Positions 37,218-45,960 of a DNA stretch of 64,000 nucleotides are shown here, in pieces (within the stretch, counting starts at the first letter, position 1; the number at the start of each line of letters is the position of its first letter). Under the pieces are notes generated by a model, which did no database searches, was not told the origin of the DNA, and worked only from the letters and a program-made list of their open reading frames with translations. Origin of the DNA: an uncultured Clostridia bacterium (GTDB taxonomy: Bacteria > Bacillota > Clostridia > Christensenellales > CAG-138); NCBI GenBank assembly GCA_934633695.1, contig CAKTYT010000008.1, positions 1 through 64,000 of the forward strand, written 5' to 3'. The position numbers and the translations under genes are program-made.

Positions 37218-38020
37218 TTCACGACCTCCACACCAGCAGTATTATAAAAGCACATTCCTGCACGCATCTTTTTGAGGGCTGACAAAAAGGCAAATTCATT
37301 GCCAAACGTTTTCCTTTTTTTTATTAAAAAGCGAACCGCAGGCACAACTCCCATCCAACCGAACAACCGCCGGTAAAGCACGCCCTGATCAAAGAAATAC
37401 TTATCGTCATAACCATGGAAGCATGTTGAATCATCCTTTGAGCAGGTGCCGAGACAATATTCAGAGGTGTAGACCTTGAGTCCGGCTTTGAACGCATCGG
37501 TAATGAAGATCGTATCCTCGCCATGAGCGAAATTCGTTCCGCCGCCAAAGAGGAGCGAAAACCAAAGGTTGCTCTTCTGCTGGGCTGACCTCCTTATTGA
37601 ACAGACATACGTACCGTACTTGAGGGAGGAGAAATAGCTTAAACGGGCATTTCTATTGGAAATCCTGCGGATAATTTCGCCGTTTTTCACGATATCCATT
37701 GAAAAAATGATCATGTCGGCCTTTGGAAAACGCTCATATGCTTCAAGCACCTTTTCACGATAATCGTCGTTATAGTGCACGTCATCATCTGCAAACAGTA
37801 GTATGTCTCCACTTGCATGAAGGAGAGCAATATTGCGGTTGCGGCCAACACCGCGAGTGGGGGTCGAGATCATTTTTGCCTTGTATATGCCAAAATCGCA
37901 CTCCGCATAGGAATAGCAATCAGTTTGATTAGCAAACACGACATTGCTTGAAATATTCATTTGTTTGAGCTTTGAAAAATCACTCTGATTCATCGTTGCA
38001 CACAGAACTTCAAGTTTCAT
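37214..38020 (-). CDS. GT2-family glycosyltransferase
   Basis: This inverting glycosyltransferase has a GT-A fold. It has 268 residues from the ATG at 38020, preceded by CGGAGA eight bases upstream; a GTG at 38041 overlaps the stop of the LicD gene and is less likely. The DxD-type metal-binding motif appears as FADDDV after SGDILL, preceded by TRGVGRNRNIAL, which is typical of GT2 proteins of surface-polysaccharide clusters. A later GEDTIF matches the catalytic ED(T) position. The substrate is unknown. Confidence 0.75.
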   Translation of the reverse strand: MKLEVLCATMNQSDFSKLKQMNISSNVVFANQTDCYSYAECDFGIYKAKMISTPTRGVGRNRNIALLHASGDILLFADDDVHYNDDYREKVLEAYERFPKADMIIFSMDIVKNGEIIRRISNRNARLSYFSSLKYGTYVCSIRRSAQQKSNLWFSLLFGGGTNFAHGEDTIFITDAFKAGLKVYTSEYCLGTCSKDDSTCFHGYDDKYFFDQGVLYRRLFGWMGVVPAVRFLIKKRKTFGNEFAFLSALKKMRAGMCFYNTAGVEVVK

Positions 38021-38040
38021 CGCATAATTCTCCGTAACCA

Positions 38041-38964
38041 CTAACGTATGCTTATTGTGTGAGTGTCGAATTTAATTCCGTCCGTATAGTGCTCATAAAA
38101 GCTCTGCGGATGGGCTGTATCGACGAGGATCGCATGTTTTTTACTGTTGATGGCGACCTCGTCGGGAACAACATGGTAATCCCCATATAACTGAGTAAGT
38201 ATTGAATCATACTCACATGGCACAGGGAACGAACCGTCTTCAAATTTCATCCGCTCCGTATGGGAAAGGGAGCGTCTTAAGAAAATATTTTTTCTAAAAC
38301 TCTTTGCGGCACCGAAAAAGGTGTGAACCCATTTGGAATTCGAAGGTGCCGAGCGAGTGCAGAACCACCTGAAGGGACTCAATGGAAGAATAGAGCAAAA
38401 CGCCATGAAAAGTTTCTTTGGAACGGAATCCGTTTCATAGCCGCGACGTTTCAAGCTCTTTGCAATTACCACCTTTGAGGAGGCAAACTGAAGTTTCTGC
38501 ATGAAAACAGAGGAGAAGGCATTGTCGCAGGGGAAAATATCAATGTAAATGCCCTGGTGCATCGAGGTATCTCTGGGATGAAATCTTTCAATGCAAGTCG
38601 TCCCGTTGAGACGCAACTTTGAAAAGAACATCGGCCAGCTGCCGGTGAATTCCGATTGAAGAAAGAAACGCTCCGTATCGAGAATTTCCTTTGCAGAAGA
38701 AAGAAACTTTTCGTAATCCGCCCTGAACATTAACACATCAAGGTCATCATCCCACGGGATGAACCCGCTGTGGCGGACGGCACCGAGCAGTGAACCTGCG
38801 AACAGCGTGTACTCAACACCAAGTGACTCGCATACACGGTCGAATTCGTGCAGGAGGTGAAGCATTGCCTCCTGATGCTCGCAGAGACTTGCAGTTTGCA
38901 GCTCAGTCTGCGGAGGAACCGTTGTCGCTGTAGTAATATTTGTAGTAGTATCCGTACTTTCCAT
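38041..38964 (-). CDS. LicD-family phosphotransferase
   Basis: LicD proteins transfer phosphorylcholine or sugar-alcohol phosphates from a CDP-activated donor to glycans. The core motif FAGSLLGAVRHSGFIPWDDD is intact near residue 56, and the following DLDVLM gives the metal-binding aspartates. A YIDIFPCDNAF segment is also usual. The start is uncertain: ATG at 38964 (GGCGGA upstream) gives 307 residues and overlaps the kinase gene by about 60 bases, whereas ATG at 39048 overlaps it by 146. I choose 38964. Its presence beside a TagB/F-like enzyme suggests phosphodiester decoration of the polymer. Confidence 0.8.
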   Translation of the reverse strand: MESTDTTTNITTATTVPPQTELQTASLCEHQEAMLHLLHEFDRVCESLGVEYTLFAGSLLGAVRHSGFIPWDDDLDVLMFRADYEKFLSSAKEILDTERFFLQSEFTGSWPMFFSKLRLNGTTCIERFHPRDTSMHQGIYIDIFPCDNAFSSVFMQKLQFASSKVVIAKSLKRRGYETDSVPKKLFMAFCSILPLSPFRWFCTRSAPSNSKWVHTFFGAAKSFRKNIFLRRSLSHTERMKFEDGSFPVPCEYDSILTQLYGDYHVVPDEVAINSKKHAILVDTAHPQSFYEHYTDGIKFDTHTISIR

Positions 38965-39622
38965 ATTTTCCGCCGTAATAGGAACGCTTTTCTCCAAAAT
39001 CAACCTTATTAAGAACGATGCCGATGATTTTGCCGTTTGCACGTTCAAGCTGGGATTTAACGTTCTGAACTACCTTATAACTGTTCCGCTGTGCGTTGAC
39101 AACAATGAGTATGCCATCAAGCAGCGGCGACATTATTGCACAGTCAACGACCCTGCCGAGGGGGGGGGTATCAACGATGATGTAGTCGAATTTTTCACGC
39201 AGAGAGCGTATCAAGGCAGTAAAACGATCACTTCCGAGCAATTCCGCAGGGTTGGGAACTCTTGCACCGGCAAAAATAATGCTGAAATCCGGAACATCAG
39301 TCTCACAGAGGATGTCTTCCTCCTCAACCATGCCGGAGAGATAGTGCCCCAAACCGGAAAGCCTTGTGTGTCGCTCTGCGTAATGCACGAGAATGGACTT
39401 GCGAAGGTCAGTATCGAGGAGAACGACCTTTTTGCCGGTTTGTGCGAGTGAAGCTGCGAGGTTGAATGAAACGGTTGTTTTTCCATCCATTTCGTAGCAG
39501 CTGGTCAGACCGATGACCTTTACATCCGCACCGCTGAAAATAACATTCGTCCTTAAACGCTTTATTGCTTCGGATGATTCAAAGTCCGTAACGAGTTTGT
39601 TTTTTATTGATACGGAAGACAT
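38903..39622 (-). CDS. BY-type tyrosine kinase, CpsD-like
   Basis: This cytoplasmic autophosphorylating kinase regulates capsule chain length with its CpsC-like partner. It has 239 residues. The Walker A motif is unusual but recognisable (SCYEMDGKTTV, 41-51). Walker A' is VVLLDTDLR, and YIIVDTPPLG is Walker B. The C-terminal tail has ten tyrosines in a cluster (RSYYGGKYGKYGYYYKYYY), the substrates of the autophosphorylation cycle. The ATG follows directly on the CpsC-like gene with a one-base overlap. The CpsB-like phosphatase encoded two genes upstream would reverse the modification. Confidence 0.85.
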   Translation of the reverse strand: MSSVSIKNKLVTDFESSEAIKRLRTNVIFSGADVKVIGLTSCYEMDGKTTVSFNLAASLAQTGKKVVLLDTDLRKSILVHYAERHTRLSGLGHYLSGMVEEEDILCETDVPDFSIIFAGARVPNPAELLGSDRFTALIRSLREKFDYIIVDTPPLGRVVDCAIMSPLLDGILIVVNAQRNSYKVVQNVKSQLERANGKIIGIVLNKVDFGEKRSYYGGKYGKYGYYYKYYYSDNGSSAD

Positions 39623-40395
39623 TAGTGCTTATCTCCTTCATTACGAATGCGGGAAAATTTTTTCCGGCGGCGTTCACGTCTCGACAGCTCCCGCTGTTCT
39701 ACGCGAGTATTGTCAAACCCATGGCTGAGAGGTATTGTTCCGACGGTGTTAAGATGCAGATACCTTTCAACGTCATCCTCTGTCTTCAGTCTGTCGTCAA
39801 GCATGAAGATGACGAGAAGAATGATTACAGCAACGATCGTGCCGAGGACGGCAGCAATGACGGTATCTCTCGTAGTTGTCGGCGTCGAGGGAACAGTCGG
39901 AACTTCCGCTTCATAGACGAGGTTGACAGCATCTATGTCCATGATTTTAACGACCTGCTCTCCTGCGACCCTGCGGACACAGTTTGCAATTTCAGCTGCT
40001 GTTGCAGGATCCGAATTACGAACGTTTATTTGCAATATTCGTGTATCAGCAGGACTTGTTATAGTGATTTTCTTTGCAAGCTCACGTGTGGTCATGTCCA
40101 GTTCGAGTTCTCTTATGACCTCTCTTGTGACGTTGACACCAGTGATCAAAACTTCATAGTCTTTGGTAAACTGGTTTGACGCCTGAAATTCTGAATAACT
40201 GACACCGCCCTCAGAGGTCCTGTTTAAAATGTAAACTCTTGTTGAAGCAATGTACTGGGGGGTAATTAAAAACTTGCAGACGCAAAAGACGCTTGCTCCG
40301 CAAAGCACGGCAGCAAGTGCAATTATCCACAGCTTTTTTCTGAGAAAAAAGAAAAAGTCGATTAAGTTTATTTCAACTGAACTGTTTTCGTTCAT
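39622..40395 (-). CDS. CpsC/Wzz-like chain-length determinant, kinase adaptor
   Basis: This membrane protein controls polysaccharide chain length and activates the CpsD-like kinase. It has 257 residues from the ATG at 40395, preceded by GGAGG eight bases upstream; the ATG at 40434 lies inside the CpsB-like gene and has no such site. Topology is classic Wzz: a short N-terminus with EINLIDFFFFLRKKLW, a first membrane helix, a long extracellular coiled domain, then a second helix near 180-205 and a cytoplasmic tail with basic residues. The two genes overlap or abut the neighbours tightly, so expression is coupled. Confidence 0.85.
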   Translation of the reverse strand: MNENSSVEINLIDFFFFLRKKLWIIALAAVLCGASVFCVCKFLITPQYIASTRVYILNRTSEGGVSYSEFQASNQFTKDYEVLITGVNVTREVIRELELDMTTRELAKKITITSPADTRILQINVRNSDPATAAEIANCVRRVAGEQVVKIMDIDAVNLVYEAEVPTVPSTPTTTRDTVIAAVLGTIVAVIILLVIFMLDDRLKTEDDVERYLHLNTVGTIPLSHGFDNTRVEQRELSRRERRRKKFSRIRNEGDKH

Positions 40396-40409
40396 CGGAA
40401 AAACCTCCG

Positions 40410-41132
40410 TTATTGCAGGCTCCTGAAGAAGCATGCTGCATTACTTGAAAAGAGCCTTGTCATATATTCATTTCCGTACTTACCGGCAACATACCTTGCA
40501 CAGCGTGCAAGCTGAGGCGGTCTTGTCGAGTCGTTGTGAGCATCACTGGCAACGAAGCTTACCAGCCTTTTTTTCAACAGATTTGCAACGAAAAACTTTG
40601 TTCTCAATCCGTCGGTTCCAAGGACGCTGCCTGCATTTACCTGCATCATAGCTCCCATGCCGACGAGGTCTGAAACTCTGCCGGGATCCTTTCGAAGACA
40701 TACGTACCGCTCGATGTGTGCAAGAATGGGAGTGTATCCTGATAAGATCAAATCGTTCACACTCTGAAGCATGTGCGAAAATTCAACCCCCGGGCGATAT
40801 TCTGTCAGCACATATCTGCTTCCGCACAGACAAAGAGCTGAGCCGCTGTCAAGCAAGTGTGAAAGTTCAATTTCGCCGAAGGCCTCGCAGCCAAGCCCGA
40901 GTTCAAGATCTGCAAAGTGCTTCGAGACTTCACTGCACAGCAAATCTGCACGCTCAAGCATATCTTCAGCAGACTTGCCATGGAAACCATATTTGTAGTG
41001 GGGGGTCAGGATAATCCTTCGTACGCCGTCTGCATATGCAATCTCAAGCATTTTCAACGCATCTTCAATCGTCCTCGCTCCGTCGTCAACTCCGGGAAGG
41101 ATGTGAGTATGAATGTCGTAAATTTCGTTCAA
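40410..41132 (-). CDS. CpsB/CapC-type PHP tyrosine-protein phosphatase
   Basis: This manganese-dependent phosphatase removes phosphate from the CpsD-like kinase. The PHP motifs are HTHILPGVDDG at the N-terminus, TPHY around 44-47, HIERY near 155 and SDAHN at about 203. The start is a TTG at 41132: GGAGGT lies eight bases before it, and the protein then begins MNEIYDIHTHILPG, as the family does. The upstream ATG at 41162 has no ribosome-binding site and would place the GGAGGT inside the gene. It is the first gene of the capsule operon, behind the promoter at 41329-41357. It has 240 residues, near the usual 243-255. Confidence 0.8.
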   Translation of the reverse strand: MNEIYDIHTHILPGVDDGARTIEDALKMLEIAYADGVRRIILTPHYKYGFHGKSAEDMLERADLLCSEVSKHFADLELGLGCEAFGEIELSHLLDSGSALCLCGSRYVLTEYRPGVEFSHMLQSVNDLILSGYTPILAHIERYVCLRKDPGRVSDLVGMGAMMQVNAGSVLGTDGLRTKFFVANLLKKRLVSFVASDAHNDSTRPPQLARCARYVAGKYGNEYMTRLFSSNAACFFRSLQ

Positions 41133-41328
41133 TTCGGACCACCTCCGAAACCGCACAGCCATGTGACATGGGTTGCACGAACAAACCTAATGATTGAAAA
41201 GAGAACCTCGTATGCAATTTTAACGCATAAACAGCCGAAAGTCAACAATAAATTTCTCAGTTTCGTCACAATTTGACGATAAAACACCAAGAAGATGATA
41301 CTCTTCGACAAAGTTCACACGCTCAAGG

Positions 41329-41357
41329 ATTATACACCGGTCGAGAGCGAAAATCAA
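41329..41357 (-). promoter_or_regulatory. promoter of the capsule operon
   Basis: On the minus strand, TTGATT, 17 bases and TATAAT, about 190 bases before the CpsB-like start. The leader (41133-41320) is AT-rich without a clear structured element. Confidence 0.7.
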
Positions 41358-41390
41358 TACTCTTTGCACGAAATGAGCTTGATTTGCAAC

Positions 41391-41431
41391 GAAAAAAAGA
41401 GGGCAGCATTTTCGTGAAAAAAACTGCCCTC
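41391..41431 (-). terminator. terminator of the ATP synthase operon
   Basis: GAGGGCAG and CTGCCCTC form an eight-pair stem followed on the minus strand by a CTTTTTTT run. It lies directly after the epsilon gene stop. Confidence 0.8.
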
Positions 41432-41442
41432 AAAAAATATTT

Positions 41443-41703
41443 TTAAATGGTTGCCATTGTGCTCGTTAAAAGTTCAGCGGAGCTGGGTGAAACGGTCAGA
41501 ATCCCGCCGTCAATGCGGAAATGGGTTTCGCTGCCATCGGGAAGAAGGATTCTGATCTCACCGGGAAGAGCCGCAGTAACGAATGAAACATGTCTTGGGA
41601 GTATTGCAAGGTCGCCTCCGATGCCGCGGAGAGAGAGCTTGACGGCTTTCCCCTTGAATAAATTTCCGTCGGGGGAGGAGATAGTCAGCATGAAGGTATT
41701 CAT
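41443..41703 (-). CDS. atpC: ATP synthase epsilon subunit, short form
   Basis: The subunit sits on the F1 central stalk between gamma and the c ring. It has only 86 residues. They cover the N-terminal ten-strand beta-sandwich (FMLTISSPDGNLFKG, LSLRGIGGDLAILPRHVSFV, then RIDGGILTVSPSSAELLTS) and stop at MATI. The C-terminal helical hairpin present in most bacteria (130-140 residues) is missing. The stop is followed at once by the operon terminator, so this is an authentic end and not a frameshift. Loss of the helices means loss of the epsilon-type brake on ATP hydrolysis. It overlaps the beta gene by four bases (ATGA). Confidence 0.85.
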   Translation of the reverse strand: MNTFMLTISSPDGNLFKGKAVKLSLRGIGGDLAILPRHVSFVTAALPGEIRILLPDGSETHFRIDGGILTVSPSSAELLTSTMATI

Positions 41704-43118
41704 ACGCTGAGCCTCTTTGCCTTTTCGACAGCCTCGTCAATCGTTCCGACAAACAGGAATGCAGATTCGGGAAGGTTGTCGTGCTTGCCTTCGATTATCT
41801 CTTTAAACCCGCGTATGGTTTCGCTGAGCGGAACGTATGTGCCGGGGATACCGTTGAACTTCTCAGATACCGTGAAGGGTTGAGAGAGGAAACGCTGAAT
41901 TTTTCTAGCACGTTGGACAAGGAGCTTATCCTCGTCGGATAGTTCATCGATACCCATGATTGCAATGATGTCCATTAGCTCATTATATTTCTGTAGAATA
42001 CGCTGAACTTCCTTCGCAACCGAGTAATGCTCCTGACCGAGGATATCGGGGGAGAGAATTCTGCTTGTTGATTCGAGCGGATCGACAGCAGGATAAATGC
42101 CCTGTGACGAAATTTTCCTTGAGAGAACCGTAGTTGCGTCAAGATGAGCGAATGTCGTTGCGGGGGCAGGATCGGTGAGATCATCTGCGGGGACATAAAC
42201 CGCCTGCACCGAGGTAATGGAACCCTTCTTGGTTGAAGTTATGCGTTCCTGCAAAGCACCCATTTCGTTTGCAAGCGTGGGCTGATAGCCTACTGCCGAC
42301 GGCATACGTCCGAGCAAAGCGGAAACTTCGCTGCCTGCCTGGGTAAACCTGAAAATATTGTCAATGAACAGCAGAACGTCCTGTCCTTCCCTGTCGCGAA
42401 AATATTCTGCCATAGTAAGTCCGGAAAGAGCAACACGCATTCTTGCTCCAGGGGGTTCATTCATTTGACCGTAAACAAGGGCGGTGTTTTTGAGAACTCC
42501 GGATTGCTTCATTTCGTTGTACAGATCGTTGCCCTCCCTTGTGCGTTCACCAACACCGGTAAAAACGGAAAGTCCGCCATGCTGCTTGGCAATGTTGTTG
42601 ATAAGCTCCATGATAAGCACCGTCTTGCCGACACCCGCACCGCCGAAAAGACCGATCTTGCCCCCTTTTGAATACGGACATATAAGGTCAATGACCTTGA
42701 TTCCCGTTTCAAGTATTTCGGTCGATGTTGAAAGTTCTTCATAATCGGGAGCGGGACGGTGTATATCCATACGCTCACAGTCAATGGGGGCAGGGAGATT
42801 ATCCACCACATCCCCTAAAACATTGAATATTCTGCCGAGAGTACTCCGTCCGACAGGTACGCTTATTGGTTTACCGGTGTCAGTGACTTCTGTATCACGT
42901 TTAAGTCCGTCCGTTGACGCCATTGCTATGCACCTGGCCGTACCATCGCCGATATGTTGAGAAACCTCGACAGTCAACGTTCTTTTGCCTATGGGTATGA
43001 TGAGGGCGTTATTTATCGGCGGAAGTTCGCCCTTTTTAAAACGGACATCGACAACAGGTCCCATGACCTGGCTTACAAGTCCCTTATTATGTATTTGAGC
43101 AGATTTTTCTTGCTGCAT
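41700..43118 (-). CDS. atpD: ATP synthase beta subunit
   Basis: The beta subunit carries the catalytic sites of F1. From the ATG at 43118 (AAAGGAGA ten bases upstream) it has 472 residues, the family length. An in-frame ATG at 43154 would overlap the gamma gene and has no ribosome-binding site. Walker A is GGAGVGKT (159-166), the catalytic Glu is in GERTREG (190-196), Walker B is VLLFIDNIFRFTQAG, and ALLGRMPSAVGYQPTL is intact. The ATP operon order is conventional up to this point. Confidence 0.95.
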   Translation of the reverse strand: MQQEKSAQIHNKGLVSQVMGPVVDVRFKKGELPPINNALIIPIGKRTLTVEVSQHIGDGTARCIAMASTDGLKRDTEVTDTGKPISVPVGRSTLGRIFNVLGDVVDNLPAPIDCERMDIHRPAPDYEELSTSTEILETGIKVIDLICPYSKGGKIGLFGGAGVGKTVLIMELINNIAKQHGGLSVFTGVGERTREGNDLYNEMKQSGVLKNTALVYGQMNEPPGARMRVALSGLTMAEYFRDREGQDVLLFIDNIFRFTQAGSEVSALLGRMPSAVGYQPTLANEMGALQERITSTKKGSITSVQAVYVPADDLTDPAPATTFAHLDATTVLSRKISSQGIYPAVDPLESTSRILSPDILGQEHYSVAKEVQRILQKYNELMDIIAIMGIDELSDEDKLLVQRARKIQRFLSQPFTVSEKFNGIPGTYVPLSETIRGFKEIIEGKHDNLPESAFLFVGTIDEAVEKAKRLSV

Positions 43119-43134
43119 AACAATTATCTCTCCT

Positions 43135-43932
43135 TTAATATGTGCTGCCGGCAACGATTTCGGTAATTTCCTGAGTTATTGAACTCTGCCTTGCACGATT
43201 GTATTCAAGCTTTAATTCATCAGTCAAAGCACTTGCATTTTTGCCGGCATTGTCCATTGCAACACGCCTTGAAGCCACTTCGCATAAAAAGCCTTCGCGG
43301 ACGGCGTTCAGCATCATACCGGAAACGTAAATGGGGACAGCCGCATCGAGAATAGCGGTCTCGTCCGGTTCGAATATTGCTGTTCCTGCTTTGACTTCGG
43401 GCAGTTCGAGCGGGAGAATAGGTGTAAACACTGCCTCCTGCTTGAGCATTGACAGGTATCTTGTTGATACGATTCCAAGAAGGTCGTATTCGCCGTCTAA
43501 AAACTCCTTGCAAAGCCTTTGCGACAGCTTGTGTGCCTCCTGTACGGAGAAGCTTTCGGCAGAGATAGAAGGAAGAGAGTACCTTTCACACGCACGCTTT
43601 CCAACGGGGATGAGTTCATCCGCTTCGTACTGTGAGGCGAGACGAAAGACATTTGAGTTATAGCCGCCTGCCATACCCCTGTCGCCTGCAACGACGATAA
43701 GCTTGAGCCTTGTACCGCTGCGGCGAAGGTACGGACTTCTCCTGCATTCGCGGCAGGAAAGGAGAGTATTCATTACGTCGAGCAGGGAGTCGCGATACGC
43801 TCTTGAATTTTCAGCTGAGATTGAAGCGTGACGTATCTTGGACGAGGCGACAAGCCCCATTGCCTTTGTGAGGTGCATGGTGGATTCAACGCTCTTTATC
43901 CTGCTTCGTAAAGCCTTGATATCAGCTCCCAT
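43135..43932 (-). CDS. atpG: ATP synthase gamma subunit
   Basis: The rotating shaft of F1. It has 265 residues, slightly shorter than the usual 285-300. The N-terminal helix (IKALRSRIKSVESTMHLTKAM) and the C-terminal helix (ASALTDELKLEYNRARQSSI) form the coiled coil. A conserved GDRGMAGGYNSN lies near residue 77-88, with TQEITEIVAG at the end. It starts six bases after the stop of the alpha gene and its own stop precedes the beta start by 16 bases. Confidence 0.9.
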   Translation of the reverse strand: MGADIKALRSRIKSVESTMHLTKAMGLVASSKIRHASISAENSRAYRDSLLDVMNTLLSCRECRRSPYLRRSGTRLKLIVVAGDRGMAGGYNSNVFRLASQYEADELIPVGKRACERYSLPSISAESFSVQEAHKLSQRLCKEFLDGEYDLLGIVSTRYLSMLKQEAVFTPILPLELPEVKAGTAIFEPDETAILDAAVPIYVSGMMLNAVREGFLCEVASRRVAMDNAGKNASALTDELKLEYNRARQSSITQEITEIVAGSTY

Positions 43933-43937
43933 ACTTT

Positions 43938-45425
43938 TTACTCCATTTCCGACAGTGCCCTGTTAAGCTTTGCAATGTCCGCATCTTCATAAAAACCCTC
44001 ATCAAAGCGTTTGAGGAGATCGGAATACTCTGCGTGGAGCTTTTCGTATAATCGTGCTTCATAATCACCGATCTTATCGACAGGAACACTATTGAGATAA
44101 CCGTGAATAACGGCGTAAATAATGCTGACCTGACAGCCGACGGTGACGGGGGAATTGCGTTTCTGCTTGAGCACTTCCACAATGCGTTCGCCGAGGCTGA
44201 GCCTTGCCTTTGTGTCGGCATCAAGGTCGCTGCCGAACTGAGCAAACGACTGAAGTTCGAGGTACTGAGAATAGAGAAGCTTGAGTTCGCCGGAGACTTT
44301 CTTCATGGGTTTAAGCTGAGCGGATCCTCCGACACGGCTTACCGAAATACCGGGATTGATTGCCGGCATGATTCCGGCATGGAAAAGCTCAGTTTCAAGA
44401 AAAATCTGGCCATCGGTTATGGAAATGACGTTTGTCGGAATGTACGCTGACACATCACCGGCCTGAGTTTCGATAATCGGCAGAGCTGTAATCGATCCGC
44501 CGCCGTATTCGGGAGCGACACAGGCAGCACGTTCAAGCAATCTGGAATGAAGATAAAAGACATCGCCAGGGTAAGCCTCCCTTCCCGGCGGTCTTCTTAT
44601 TAGCAGGGAAAGTGCACGGTAAGCAACGGCATGTTTGGATAAATCGTCATAAACTATCAGAACATCCTTACCCTGCTCACGAAAATACTCTGCCATTGCA
44701 CAGCCGGCATAGGGGGCAATGTATTGAAGGGGAGCACTTTCGGAAGCAGAAGCAGATACGATTATCGTGTACTCCATGGCTCCGCAGCGAGAAAGTTCAT
44801 TCGCAATTTGGACGACAGAAGTACTTTTCTGTCCTATTGCAACATAGATGCAGAGCACCGATTTACCTTTTTGATTTATTATAGTGTCAATTGCAATTTC
44901 AGTTTTACCTGTCTGTCTATCGCCGATGATAAGCTCACGCTGTCCCCTGCCGATTGGAATCATGCCGTCAATCGCCTTTATGCCCGTCTGAAGCGGAACG
45001 GATACGCTCTTCCGTTCGATAATGCCGGGTGCTTCCGCTTCGATGGGTTTTGTGCCTGCATAATTGATGGGACCCTTGCCGTCAATAGGCTTGCCAAGGG
45101 CGTTGACAACACGACCGAGAAGTTCCTCACCAACCGGAACGGAAAGCACTTTGCCGGTTCTGCGGACAATGGAACCTTCTCTTATGTCATTAATATCGGA
45201 AAGGATTGCAACCGAGACAGTGTCGGCTTCGAGGTTTTGAGCCATACCGAGACTGCCGTCTTCAAATTCCAACAATTCGCTCGCCATGCAGTTGCGAAGG
45301 CCATAAACCCTTGCAATGCCGTCGCCGACGAGAATGACCGAACCCGTTTCTGCCATTTGCATTTTTGAATGGTATGAGCGAATTTGTTCCTTAATTATGC
45401 TGCTGATTTCTTCAGGGCTGCTCAC
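43938..45425 (-). CDS. atpA: ATP synthase alpha subunit
   Basis: The non-catalytic nucleotide-binding partner of beta in the F1 hexamer. It has 495 residues. Walker A is GDRQTGKT (168-175), Walker B is the VLIVYDDLSK segment, and the arginine-finger region reads NPGISVSRVGGSAQ near 360. Its N-terminus (EEISSIIKEQI) is typical. The start overlaps the end of the delta gene by 14 bases, a common arrangement in this operon. Confidence 0.95.
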   Translation of the reverse strand: MSSPEEISSIIKEQIRSYHSKMQMAETGSVILVGDGIARVYGLRNCMASELLEFEDGSLGMAQNLEADTVSVAILSDINDIREGSIVRRTGKVLSVPVGEELLGRVVNALGKPIDGKGPINYAGTKPIEAEAPGIIERKSVSVPLQTGIKAIDGMIPIGRGQRELIIGDRQTGKTEIAIDTIINQKGKSVLCIYVAIGQKSTSVVQIANELSRCGAMEYTIIVSASASESAPLQYIAPYAGCAMAEYFREQGKDVLIVYDDLSKHAVAYRALSLLIRRPPGREAYPGDVFYLHSRLLERAACVAPEYGGGSITALPIIETQAGDVSAYIPTNVISITDGQIFLETELFHAGIMPAINPGISVSRVGGSAQLKPMKKVSGELKLLYSQYLELQSFAQFGSDLDADTKARLSLGERIVEVLKQKRNSPVTVGCQVSIIYAVIHGYLNSVPVDKIGDYEARLYEKLHAEYSDLLKRFDEGFYEDADIAKLNRALSEME

Positions 45426-45960
45426 TGCCGATGACCTCCTTCAACTCCTTTAATCTGTGACGGAGACTTCCGTCAATGATTTTATCGTTTAATTTGATAA
45501 TGATACCGCCGATAATGCTTTTATCTACGATGTACTCAGGCTCAATGCTGCCTCCGCTCAGCTTTCGGAGTTTTGCAATAAGTTCTCTCTTCTCATTTTC
45601 AGTCAGGGGAACGGCACTGATGAGCTTAGCATGGACGAGATTGTTTGCATCGCTGAACAGTGCCTTATACTCCTTGATGCATTCATGAAACTCGCGTATG
45701 CGGTTCCGCCTTATCAGGATTTCAACAAAGGAAAGAACTTGTACCGGCACGGAAGAGGCAAAAGCCTTCTCAAACAGTTCACAGCGTTCATTGACCGAAA
45801 TACTCGGACTTTCAAGCAAAGCAATGTATTCAGGTTGATCGATTAATTGCAAATCGATTGATTTTAACGCTTCAAGGTATTTTGCCTGACTGTTTGTTTC
45901 TTCTGCGAGCTCGAAGATGGAACGTGCGTATTCTTTACAGACGTCATTCATCCTGCTCAC
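45412..45960 (-). CDS. atpH: ATP synthase delta subunit
   Basis: This subunit joins the top of the F1 head to the peripheral stalk. It has 182 residues and is mostly helical, with the standard pattern: an N-terminal YARSIFELAEE, a middle LLESPSISVNERCELF, and a C-terminal SAVPLTENEKRELIAKLRKL followed by IIGGIIIKLNDKIIDGSLRHRL. It overlaps the b gene by 17 bases and the alpha gene by 14. Confidence 0.9.
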   Translation of the reverse strand: MSRMNDVCKEYARSIFELAEETNSQAKYLEALKSIDLQLIDQPEYIALLESPSISVNERCELFEKAFASSVPVQVLSFVEILIRRNRIREFHECIKEYKALFSDANNLVHAKLISAVPLTENEKRELIAKLRKLSGGSIEPEYIVDKSIIGGIIIKLNDKIIDGSLRHRLKELKEVIGSEQP

